Positions 6,605 to 13,007 of a stretch of 13,765 nt of DNA are shown here, in pieces (the first letter of the stretch is position 1; each line of letters begins with the position of its first letter). The stretch is from contig CAJVXD010000008.1 in the NCBI GenBank assembly GCA_913009675.1, forward strand, positions 1-13,765, in the 5' to 3' direction. Below the pieces are notes generated by a model, which was not told the DNA's origin, did no database searches, and was given only the letters and a program-made list of their open reading frames with translations. The position numbers and the translations under genes were made by a program. The DNA is from an uncultured bacterium. GTDB taxonomy: Bacteria > Omnitrophota > Gorgyraeia > Gorgyraeales > Gorgyraeaceae.

Positions 6605-7822
6605 TTATTTCCACAGCTCCTTTAAGACAAAGTATGCCTTACTAGGCCTGCGTTCGTCAAGACCTGTCTTTCGTTTCTTTAAGGAACATACGCCCCACCA
6701 TTCTTCATTGATGTTCAAATTCTTAGGTGCCTTTATGTCAAAATAATATGCGCCGTTTGACCAACTCCCAAGCGTATCATGAACATACCATCCAGACTTA
6801 ACCCCCTCTTTAAACTTCCACCATTCATCTGTCCATTCAAAGACAAAACCACCCAGGCAATTTCCAACAGCACTGCCTTTGAACGTATTCTTTTCTATCT
6901 CCTTCCATTCTGCCTTTAAGAATTCTGCCTGATTATCCTGGTCTTCTTTATTTAAAAATGCATTGTATCTATCGCATCCGAATTCTGTTATTACAACAGG
7001 CCTTTTAAATTTACTGGCAACCTCCCTGAAAAAACTGCCAAACGCCTTCCCCCTGTATATAGAACACCCCAGTATATCTATATCCGGCGTGACCTTCTTT
7101 GCTACATCCAGATCGTTAAGTTCTGCATTTGCCAGCACAACTGGATGAAGAGGGTCTATCTTATGAACTGCTCTGGCAATCTCATTTACAAAGGAATAAT
7201 AGATCCTGGCCCTGGCGAGTCTCTTCGAATACGGGTCACCTAAGGCCTCTATCTCGTCCGTAGTCCAGAGATTTAATGTCTGGGGTCCATATGAAAAAGA
7301 GACATTGTTCTCGTTCCCAAGGATCCAGAACAAGATACCCTTTTCATTTTTATAACTCTCCACCATATCAAGGACATCTTTTTTCACCATCTTTCGAAAT
7401 GTTGGATCTGCGTAATTAGGATTATCCCAGAAACCGAGCCAGTTGCCCATGACAACCCTAATCTTAAACCTATTGTAGAGATCTTCTATAACCTGCCTTG
7501 TTTTCTCGACATCTCTCCCTGGTTGATATACCCGTATGGTATTCACACCCATTGCCTTCATCAGCCTGCCATCCTTAATATACGGCCTTCTCGGATCACT
7601 CCAAAAATCATATGAATAATTTCTTCCGATAGGAACAGGGCTATAAACCATACCTTTAACGATATACGGCCTATTAGCCACCATTAACTGAAAGCGGTTA
7701 CTTCCCAGGGTTTTTATATAAACCTTCTGCGGACCGAGGTTGCTCAAAATATAAAAAGACAGAAACCCTGCTAACAAAAAAACCAAAACGCCGGAAATTA
7801 CGATTGTGCGCGTTCTTTTCAT
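6605..7822 (-). CDS. Membrane-anchored TIM-barrel glycoside hydrolase (clan GH-A type)
   Basis: A 405-aa enzyme with an N-terminal membrane segment (about 7-27, after MKRTRT) and no clear cleavage site, so it is probably anchored in the inner membrane facing the periplasm. The body resembles GH2/GH5/GH72-type TIM barrels. An entry strand VANRPYIVKGMVYSP is followed by MGVNTIRVYQPG (91-102), then the acid/base in WILGNEN (E171), then the nucleophile in VITEFGC (E280), and FEWTDEWW at 328-335. Two Glu residues after these strands are the clan GH-A signature for retaining hydrolysis. The substrate cannot be read from the sequence. It is a clear relative of the C-terminal half of the larger glycosidase at 8800-11181. 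The stop TAA is one base before the ATG of the barrel gene. AGGTGG lies 13 nt before its start, with a palindrome in the leader. Confidence 0.88.
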   Translation of the reverse strand: MKRTRTIVISGVLVFLLAGFLSFYILSNLGPQKVYIKTLGSNRFQLMVANRPYIVKGMVYSPVPIGRNYSYDFWSDPRRPYIKDGRLMKAMGVNTIRVYQPGRDVEKTRQVIEDLYNRFKIRVVMGNWLGFWDNPNYADPTFRKMVKKDVLDMVESYKNEKGILFWILGNENNVSFSYGPQTLNLWTTDEIEALGDPYSKRLARARIYYSFVNEIARAVHKIDPLHPVVLANAELNDLDVAKKVTPDIDILGCSIYRGKAFGSFFREVASKFKRPVVITEFGCDRYNAFLNKEDQDNQAEFLKAEWKEIEKNTFKGSAVGNCLGGFVFEWTDEWWKFKEGVKSGWYVHDTLGSWSNGAYYFDIKAPKNLNINEEWWGVCSLKKRKTGLDERRPSKAYFVLKELWK

Positions 7823-7853
7823 AATTATCGCTTTTCCACCTAAGTTCCCTGTT

Positions 7854-7894
7854 TTAACTTCATGCCTTTGAGATTGTCAAAGACATGAAGTTAA
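7854..7894 (-). other. Hairpin between lipoprotein and glycosidase genes
   Basis: TTAACTTCATG (7854-7864) pairs with 7884-7894. One mismatch follows, then 6 more bp (7866-7871 with 7877-7882) around a 5-nt loop. It begins 22 nt after the lipoprotein stop. No U-tract follows on the minus strand, so it more likely acts on RNA stability or processing than as a terminator. TAAGTTC at 7841-7847 matches the flank of the two related elements. Confidence 0.7.
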
Positions 7895-7915
7895 TCTTCC
7901 GCGTGATTCCGCGAT

Positions 7916-8644
7916 TTACTCATACCTTATATCGTCCAGATAAAAAGTAACACCGTCTGGATTAACGTCCAGATTTGTGGACCAGCAAAAACCTCCGCTT
8001 ATATAACTCATGTCCTTGCCTCTCAAATCTATCTGGTATTGTTTCCATTCCTGCGTCAATAAAACAGGGCCTATGCCCGCTATATCCGAATCCGGATAGG
8101 TCCCTGTAATCCCACCAAGCTTAAACTCCTCTATCCTCTCTCCGCCCTTTTCCCCTCTTGCCCAGAATGTAAGCTTTGTGGCTCCCGTGAGATCGAAACC
8201 ACCCTTTCTATCTCCCCAATTGTTGGCTGGGTTTTGCCAGTAAACTCCGGCCCACCTTGCACCCTGGCTGGCAGCATTAGAATATACTATCTTTATGCAG
8301 GTAGTGCCTGAATGCGGATTATCGAATGAAGAAGTATCTATGCTGACATCGGAATAATCACCCATATACCCTGAGGGGATATAGTGGTTATCCGGAGACC
8401 TGCCATCCGTATAAACAGGAAAGACCTTAAAGCTCTTTACGGTATTGTTCCCTGCCTTGGCTGTATCGTTTGTTTCATACAGATTCTCGTCGTAACCAGA
8501 AGTATTGCCTGCCTGTGCATATTGATCGGGGGTTTTTTGAGCAACCGTAGAAGACTCTTCTTTATTGGAACCGCCGCAGCTTGCTATACTAAAGAGCATT
8601 AATCCAGCCATTATCAGCAACGTTAAACTCGAACCCTTTTTCAT
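7916..8644 (-). CDS. Lipoprotein with carbohydrate-binding-like jelly-roll domain
   Basis: A 242-aa lipoprotein. The signal peptide MKKGSSLTLLIMAGLMLFSI ends in the lipobox IASC with the lipidated Cys at residue 23, followed by GGSNKEES. A low-complexity Ser/Thr/Asn linker of about 50 residues spaces the domain from the membrane. Residues about 68-242 resemble galactose-binding-like/CBM beta-sandwich domains: SGTTCIKIVYS, WAGVYWQNPANNWG, GATKLTFWARGEKG, EWKQYQIDL, and the terminal FYLDDIRYE typical of these folds. It probably captures or positions a polysaccharide for the flanking glycosidases and has no visible catalytic residues. It has a strong AAGGAGGT site 6 nt upstream. Which membrane it sits in is not decided by the sequence; the position +2 Gly does not indicate inner-membrane retention by the E. 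coli rule. Confidence 0.82.
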   Translation of the reverse strand: MKKGSSLTLLIMAGLMLFSIASCGGSNKEESSTVAQKTPDQYAQAGNTSGYDENLYETNDTAKAGNNTVKSFKVFPVYTDGRSPDNHYIPSGYMGDYSDVSIDTSSFDNPHSGTTCIKIVYSNAASQGARWAGVYWQNPANNWGDRKGGFDLTGATKLTFWARGEKGGERIEEFKLGGITGTYPDSDIAGIGPVLLTQEWKQYQIDLRGKDMSYISGGFCWSTNLDVNPDGVTFYLDDIRYE

Positions 8645-8678
8645 ATCCTACCTCCTTGTTATTTTTACAGTTTTACTC

Positions 8679-8756
8679 TTCTCGACTTCGTTCGCTTCGC
8701 TCACTCCGCTCGAAGAATATTGTTCGAGCGAGGCATCGAAGACGCCGAAACGAGAA
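8679..8756. repeat. Long imperfect palindrome between the large glycosidase and lipoprotein genes
   Basis: The core stem CGCTCGAA (8707-8714) pairs with TTCGAGCG (8723-8730) around an 8-nt AT loop. The outer stem TTCTCG (8679-8684) pairs with CGAGAA (8751-8756), with several TTCG/CGAA stretches pairing between them. The left arm repeats TTCG/CTTCG (ACTTCG, TTCG, CTTCG). It looks like a REP/BIME-type structure in the 155-nt gap after the large glycosidase. No transposase or open frame of normal size is present. Confidence 0.65.
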
Positions 8757-8787
8757 CTACTAACTTTACGCTTAACACTATAAAACG

Positions 8788-8796
8788 CACCTCCTT
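8788..8796 (-). promoter_or_regulatory. Orphan Shine-Dalgarno sequence
   Basis: AAGGAGGTG starts 3 nt after the large glycosidase stop. The next supported gene starts about 145 nt further on and has its own site. The only frame it could serve is a 25-codon one from GTG 8778 to stop 8701, which runs through the palindrome and is probably not a gene. Confidence 0.4.
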
Positions 8797-8799
8797 CCC

Positions 8800-11181
8800 T
8801 CATCTTTCCCACATCTCTTGATAAACAAAATAGGCCTTTTTAAGCTGCCTCAGGAATGGGCTATGTTTTCCATTGCCCTGGCTCGCTACCCCGAGCCACT
8901 CTTCATAATTCCACCCGTCCGGAAACGGACCCGACCAGTTCCTGGTAGTATCATGCAACATCGGTTCATAGGCCTTCCACCATTCATCCAGCCACTCGAA
9001 TAGTACACCGCCTATGCAATTTCCCACTCCCCTATGAGCCGCAGAATTGTATACTATATCCTCCCAGTCTTCCTTAAGGTATTCGGCCTGTTTTTCTTGT
9101 GCAAACTGCCTTGACTTGCCTTCCATATAACTCGGACAGCCATATTCCGTAATGAGAACAGGCCTATCGCAAACCTTCCTTACATTCGCCCAGAAACTGT
9201 CACCGAATCCATGTCCTCCTCTATATGCATTACTACCGTAAATATCCACATCCGGACAATATTTAGCAAAGATATCCAAAAATAAGAGGTCTCCATTGCT
9301 TATAGCAACAGGATGGTCTCTATCGATTGACTTTATCATCTTTGCGGCTTCATTTACAAACCTATAGTATGAGACCGGATGTTTCTTTGCATTATTAGCT
9401 ACGCCGTAGTTATTTTCGTTTCCAAGCATCCAGAATAATACATATGGCTCATCCTTAAATTCTTCCACCATCTCCTTCACGCTTTCCATCATTTTTTTTC
9501 TCTGTTCAGGATTTTCGTAATCCGTCCCCTTATACCAAGTTGCACCAGAACCTACTGTATAGGCCCCTAATAGGTCACCCATGATTACCATAATCCCGTA
9601 TTTATTATATAAATCGCTGAGGAGTTTCTTGTTTGAGGCATGGTGATAGAGCCTGATTGTATTACAATGCATCTCTTTTAAGAGCTCAAAATCACCTATG
9701 ACCTTCTCGTCAGGATCCTGTATATTATTATAGTTCTTATCTACCCAGCTATCATAGGGGCCGTCTATCCTTCCATTTTTATTATAGTCTGCCTGTTCCC
9801 AGTCCTTGAGTGTGCCTTCGTCGGGACTCTCTCCTATCTTAGTAGGAGAATAAGCAATCCCATTTACAATATAGGGCCGTCCTTCTACCCTCAACTGCCA
9901 GTGTCCATTTTTATATTTTACAAGATCTACCCTACCATCTCCAATTTGCTTCACTACCCTTCCCGTCTTTACAGGTCTATTTTTAAATAAGGCCTTTTTT
10001 ATGCTCTGGAAAAAACCCAACCTTACAATCCTCCCCGGATTAACAAAAAATTTGTCATTTGCTACATTGTTATCAAACCCATTCTTAATAAATATCCTTG
10101 CCCCCCGTAATTCCATCTTCAGTTCAGGGTGATGCCTCAATAAATAATCTACCCTGTCGAGTGCTACCTGAGCAATATACCAGGGTGTATGAAAATATGT
10201 CCACCCTACTGTCTTTGGGAAATGCACTGCTATCGCATAATACGCCTTTATAGCATGTTTGATAAGACCCGAGCGCTCGAGGGCCAGGGCACTGTAAAAT
10301 AACCTCACGCCCATGGGTTCAGGGGCCTGTGCCCATTTATAAAAATTGGCCTCCAGGTCATCTGTATTCACAAATTCCCAGTGGTTCCCTTTTAATCTTC
10401 CTTCGTTTTTAACTACGCGAAATCGCGGGTCCCACACAACCCCGGTTGTATTGGGATAAATACCCTCTCCTACTGCCTGGGACAGGCCTTCCGGATCCGT
10501 TATGACATATCTATATCTGTCCGTGCCCAACCCCTTAAAATATCCATACTTGAGATAATCCACAATCTCCTCTTTACCCGAGTCATAAAGTGTAATCTTT
10601 GTTTTGGGCCTTTTTACCTTTGGTAAAGCAATCTTTACAGCTGCCTCTTTTTTGCCCTCGAGTTTCTCAAGGCTAGCCTGAGACTTTTTCTTTACGCTCC
10701 AGAACCATCCACGCGGGTCCCAATTTTGGGCATAGCCATATTCCTCTACGGCTCTATTAAAAAGCCTTTTTGCCTCCTCTATATTTCCCTGCGACACATA
10801 TGCCTCTCCCTGGATAAAAAAACTGGTCCCGACAGCATTAAGTGCCTCATACTTATCAATTGCCTCCGTAGCTGGAAAACCTGATAAGGACGCCTGTTCC
10901 TGCTTTGCCTTCTCAGAATAGAGTTCAATGCACCTATTTGTATAATAAAATGTCCTTTCGTAATTCCTTGCACCCCATGCCTCCCATGCCCGCACTATAA
11001 GCTCTTTGGGGGAAAGTTTTACTTCATCACATAGGGCATAGGGCATAGAGCATAGCGAAAATAATGTAATTATCGCCAAACCTATCGCAATCTTAAACCT
11101 TAAACCTTTAACTTTTAACTTTTGCAATGTCGGCAGTCCCCCTACCTTTCTCAACGTCGGCACCAATTGAATGTCTCTCAC
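8800..11181 (-). CDS. Secreted TIM-barrel glycoside hydrolase with TPR-like N-terminal region
   Basis: A 793-aa exported enzyme with three parts. First, a basic and hydrophobic signal sequence at about 21-51 (LRFKIAIGLAIITLFSLCS). Second, a mostly helical region at about 55-360 with TPR-like pairs (GEAYVSQGNIEEAKRLFNRA at 125-144; LERSGLIKHAIKAYYAIA at 301-318). Third, a TIM barrel at about 425-793 with the clan GH-A residues E589 (WMLGNEN) and E679 (LITEYGC), and FEWLDEWW at 728-735. The barrel shares RPYIVNGIAYSP with the smaller glycosidase. A loop after the first strand holds two EF-hand-like calcium motifs (465-473 and 481-492) absent from the smaller enzyme. The GTG start at 11181 overlaps the permease stop by 4 nt (GTGA). 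TTG at 11127, with AGGGGGA before it, is a real alternative start. Substrate unknown; the neighbours imply imported sugars as products. Confidence 0.88.
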   Translation of the reverse strand: MRDIQLVPTLRKVGGLPTLQKLKVKGLRFKIAIGLAIITLFSLCSMPYALCDEVKLSPKELIVRAWEAWGARNYERTFYYTNRCIELYSEKAKQEQASLSGFPATEAIDKYEALNAVGTSFFIQGEAYVSQGNIEEAKRLFNRAVEEYGYAQNWDPRGWFWSVKKKSQASLEKLEGKKEAAVKIALPKVKRPKTKITLYDSGKEEIVDYLKYGYFKGLGTDRYRYVITDPEGLSQAVGEGIYPNTTGVVWDPRFRVVKNEGRLKGNHWEFVNTDDLEANFYKWAQAPEPMGVRLFYSALALERSGLIKHAIKAYYAIAVHFPKTVGWTYFHTPWYIAQVALDRVDYLLRHHPELKMELRGARIFIKNGFDNNVANDKFFVNPGRIVRLGFFQSIKKALFKNRPVKTGRVVKQIGDGRVDLVKYKNGHWQLRVEGRPYIVNGIAYSPTKIGESPDEGTLKDWEQADYNKNGRIDGPYDSWVDKNYNNIQDPDEKVIGDFELLKEMHCNTIRLYHHASNKKLLSDLYNKYGIMVIMGDLLGAYTVGSGATWYKGTDYENPEQRKKMMESVKEMVEEFKDEPYVLFWMLGNENNYGVANNAKKHPVSYYRFVNEAAKMIKSIDRDHPVAISNGDLLFLDIFAKYCPDVDIYGSNAYRGGHGFGDSFWANVRKVCDRPVLITEYGCPSYMEGKSRQFAQEKQAEYLKEDWEDIVYNSAAHRGVGNCIGGVLFEWLDEWWKAYEPMLHDTTRNWSGPFPDGWNYEEWLGVASQGNGKHSPFLRQLKKAYFVYQEMWER
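11030..11057. repeat. Heptanucleotide tandem repeat A
   Basis: Four 7-nt units CATAGGG, CATAGGG, CATAGAG, CATAGCG. It lies inside the signal-peptide coding region of the large glycosidase. Because the period is not a multiple of three, gain or loss of one unit would shift the frame. Confidence 0.85.
11092..11119. repeat. Heptanucleotide tandem repeat B
   Basis: Four degenerate 7-nt units CTTAAAC, CTTAAAC, CTTTAAC, TTTTAAC. It encodes the basic KLKVKGLRFK stretch of the same signal sequence. Beside it, at 11125-11135 and 11153-11163, lies a direct repeat CAA(T/C)GTCGGCA. Confidence 0.82.
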
Positions 11182-12026
11182 CCTACAATCGCCCCCGCTG
11201 TTATACCCTTAATAATATGCCTCTGCATCAAGAGATATACTAAGATTATCGGCAATACCGCTATGGTTATGCCTGCCATTAAAAGAGGGTACTGAGTAAT
11301 ATGGGTGCCCTGGAATAGCATAAGACCTCTCTGCAAAGGCATCAGTGACTTGGAAGAGAGGATAAGGGTTGCCAGTATATATTCGTTCCAGACATTCAAG
11401 GAATTAAATATTATGATTACTGCTATCGCCGGCTTCGCAAGAGGCAAGGCGACATTCCACCAGATACCGAGCTTTGAACAACCATCTATACGGGCCGCAT
11501 CCTCAAAGGCAGACGGCATCTTATCAAAGAATGTCTTTAATAGATATATACTAAACGACAAACCTACATTTATCATGCATAAGATATATCCTATTCTGGT
11601 ATTCACCAGGTGTAGTTTTGTCATCAAGACATACAGCGGGACAAAGCTACCCGGAAGAGGTATCATCATGGCTACGAGAAACATGTAAAAAAGAATATTT
11701 TTCCCCGGAAAGTGAAGCCGTGAAAACGCAAAAGCGGCAAGACTGGAAACAATCACTATGCCGAAAACAACCGTCACCGTATAAATCACACTGTTCAAAA
11801 AATAGATGCCGAAATTACCCTTTGTCCATGCATAATAAAAATTGCTCCAGACAGGATTATGCGGGATTATGCTCATATCCGAAAATACAGTCTGCTGGGT
11901 TTTAAGTGCAGAGCCCACCATCCACAATAGAGGAAAAAGGCAGGTCAGTGCCACAGTAATAAGAAATAAATGCAATAAGGTGCTCTTAAAAAAACCTTCA
12001 ATCTTATATTTCGTAACTTCTCGCAT
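11178..12026 (-). CDS. ABC sugar transporter permease, MalG/UgpE type
   Basis: A 282-aa inner-membrane subunit of a carbohydrate ABC importer (CUT1-like), with six predicted membrane segments. An N-terminal segment at about 17-37 is followed by the core at about 77-102, 112-134, 143-164, 200-218 and 248-270. The cytoplasmic EAA loop that docks on the ATPase is clear at about 174-196: FEDAARIDGCSK, then NVALPLAKP. It pairs with the MalF-type permease 57 nt upstream. Its TGA overlaps the GTG of the large glycosidase, tying uptake and hydrolysis in one transcript. AGGGGG sits 11 nt before the start. No ATPase gene is seen in the window. Confidence 0.95.
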   Translation of the reverse strand: MREVTKYKIEGFFKSTLLHLFLITVALTCLFPLLWMVGSALKTQQTVFSDMSIIPHNPVWSNFYYAWTKGNFGIYFLNSVIYTVTVVFGIVIVSSLAAFAFSRLHFPGKNILFYMFLVAMMIPLPGSFVPLYVLMTKLHLVNTRIGYILCMINVGLSFSIYLLKTFFDKMPSAFEDAARIDGCSKLGIWWNVALPLAKPAIAVIIIFNSLNVWNEYILATLILSSKSLMPLQRGLMLFQGTHITQYPLLMAGITIAVLPIILVYLLMQRHIIKGITAGAIVG

Positions 12027-12058
12027 AATGATTTAACCCCCTATGCCGAGATAGCCAT

Positions 12059-12078
12059 GCCGAGATTCGGTCTCGGAC
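12059..12078. repeat. 20-nt hairpin repeat, copy A
   Basis: CCGAGA (12060-12065), loop TTCGG, TCTCGG (12071-12076). The 20-nt block is the exact reverse complement of 12981-13000. It lies in the gap between the two permease genes. ATGCCGAGAT also occurs twice in direct orientation, at 12043-12052 and 12057-12066, so part of the element is duplicated. Confidence 0.85.
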
Positions 12079-12083
12079 CAGCT

Positions 12084-12971
12084 CTATGCCTTTTGCATAT
12101 ACCTTGAGAGGCGTATCTGCATAAACGAAATAACCAGAAGTATTGCCCCAAATACAATGCCCTGGCTGCAGGCATATCCAAACCTTGAAGACCCTATCAT
12201 AGACGCCAGTATACGAGTTACAGGAACCTCTGTATGGTATCCCGGGCCGCCTCCGGTCATTGAAAGTATCAAAACAAAGACCTGCATGGTGCCAAGTATA
12301 GTCAATATCGAAACCAGAATAAATACGGGTATCATCAAGGGGGCTGTAATCTTTTTAAATATCTGCCATGAACTCGCACCATCCACCCTGGCAGCTTCAT
12401 AGAGCTGTCTGGGTATGGTTTGAAGGCCTGCCAGGAATATAATAAATCCCCACCCAAAGCCTTTCCAGCAGTGAATTGCGGCAACACATGTAAGGGCGGT
12501 ACGAGGGTCTGAAAGCCATGCCCTTGCAAGATGTCCTAACCCTATATTGGTCAGCCAATAATTTAAAAGGCCATAATTACCATCGTATATCCACCGCCAG
12601 ACCAATCCTACCACCACCTCGGAAAGAACAGGCGGCAAGTAGAATATAACCCTGTATATATTGCCGCCTTTTATATCCCTGTCGCATGCCCAGGCCAGCG
12701 CCAGTGCAAGTGCATTTTGAAAGGTAAGCGCTATGAACGTAATATATCCTGCGTGACCCATAGCATTCCACCATACCCTGTCATGGAGTAATAATTCCTT
12801 GAAGTTTCTCAGGCCTATAAAATTCTTCGCGAAATTAAAATGTGATATCCCATCCCACTGAGTAAGAGAAAGGCTAAAGACCTTATAAAAAGGATAGATG
12901 AAAAATATAGAAAAAATCAATACGGCAGGTAATATAAATAGATAGTTTTCAATTGTAGATTTGGCTCGCAT
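12084..12971 (-). CDS. ABC sugar transporter permease, MalF/UgpA type
   Basis: A 295-aa inner-membrane subunit, partner of the MalG-type permease. The N-terminal membrane segment is at about 10-32; the core segments include about 74-95, 107-128, 160-182, 212-234 and 268-288. The EAA loop is at about 191-211: YEAARVDGASSWQIF, then KITAPLMIP. At 295 aa without a large periplasmic insert it is closer to UgpA/LacF-size proteins than to E. coli MalF. It lies 36 nt after the substrate-binding protein gene, with a hairpin filling that gap, and lacks a strong Shine-Dalgarno (GGACTGTAATAAT before ATG). The hairpin ends 9 nt before the start codon, so it could hold back permease translation relative to the binding protein. 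Confidence 0.95.
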   Translation of the reverse strand: MRAKSTIENYLFILPAVLIFSIFFIYPFYKVFSLSLTQWDGISHFNFAKNFIGLRNFKELLLHDRVWWNAMGHAGYITFIALTFQNALALALAWACDRDIKGGNIYRVIFYLPPVLSEVVVGLVWRWIYDGNYGLLNYWLTNIGLGHLARAWLSDPRTALTCVAAIHCWKGFGWGFIIFLAGLQTIPRQLYEAARVDGASSWQIFKKITAPLMIPVFILVSILTILGTMQVFVLILSMTGGGPGYHTEVPVTRILASMIGSSRFGYACSQGIVFGAILLVISFMQIRLSRYMQKA

Positions 12972-12980
12972 ATTATTACA

Positions 12981-13000
12981 GTCCGAGACCGAATCTCGGC
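12981..13000. repeat. 20-nt hairpin repeat, copy B (binding protein/permease gap)
   Basis: CCGAGA (12983-12988), loop CCGAA, TCTCGG (12994-12999): the exact inverse of copy A at 12059-12078. On the minus strand it begins 7 nt after the binding-protein stop and ends 9 nt before the permease start. On the plus strand it is followed by CAA and seven T, so it also looks like an intrinsic terminator for antisense transcription. Confidence 0.85.
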
Positions 13001-13007
13001 AATTTTT

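Noticed and set aside
8701..8778. A 25-codon small gene from GTG after a strong Shine-Dalgarno
   Set aside because: The frame runs through the arms of a palindrome, has an 11-nt spacer and no membrane or toxin-like features; kept only as an observation.
11030..11119. CRISPR-like array
   Set aside because: The repeats are direct 7-nt tandem units without spacers and lie inside a coding region.
11305..11688. A 127-codon plus-strand frame opposite the MalG-type permease
   Set aside because: It is the antisense shadow of a well-recognised permease; its translation shows no family features. The other plus-strand frames were rejected for the same reason.
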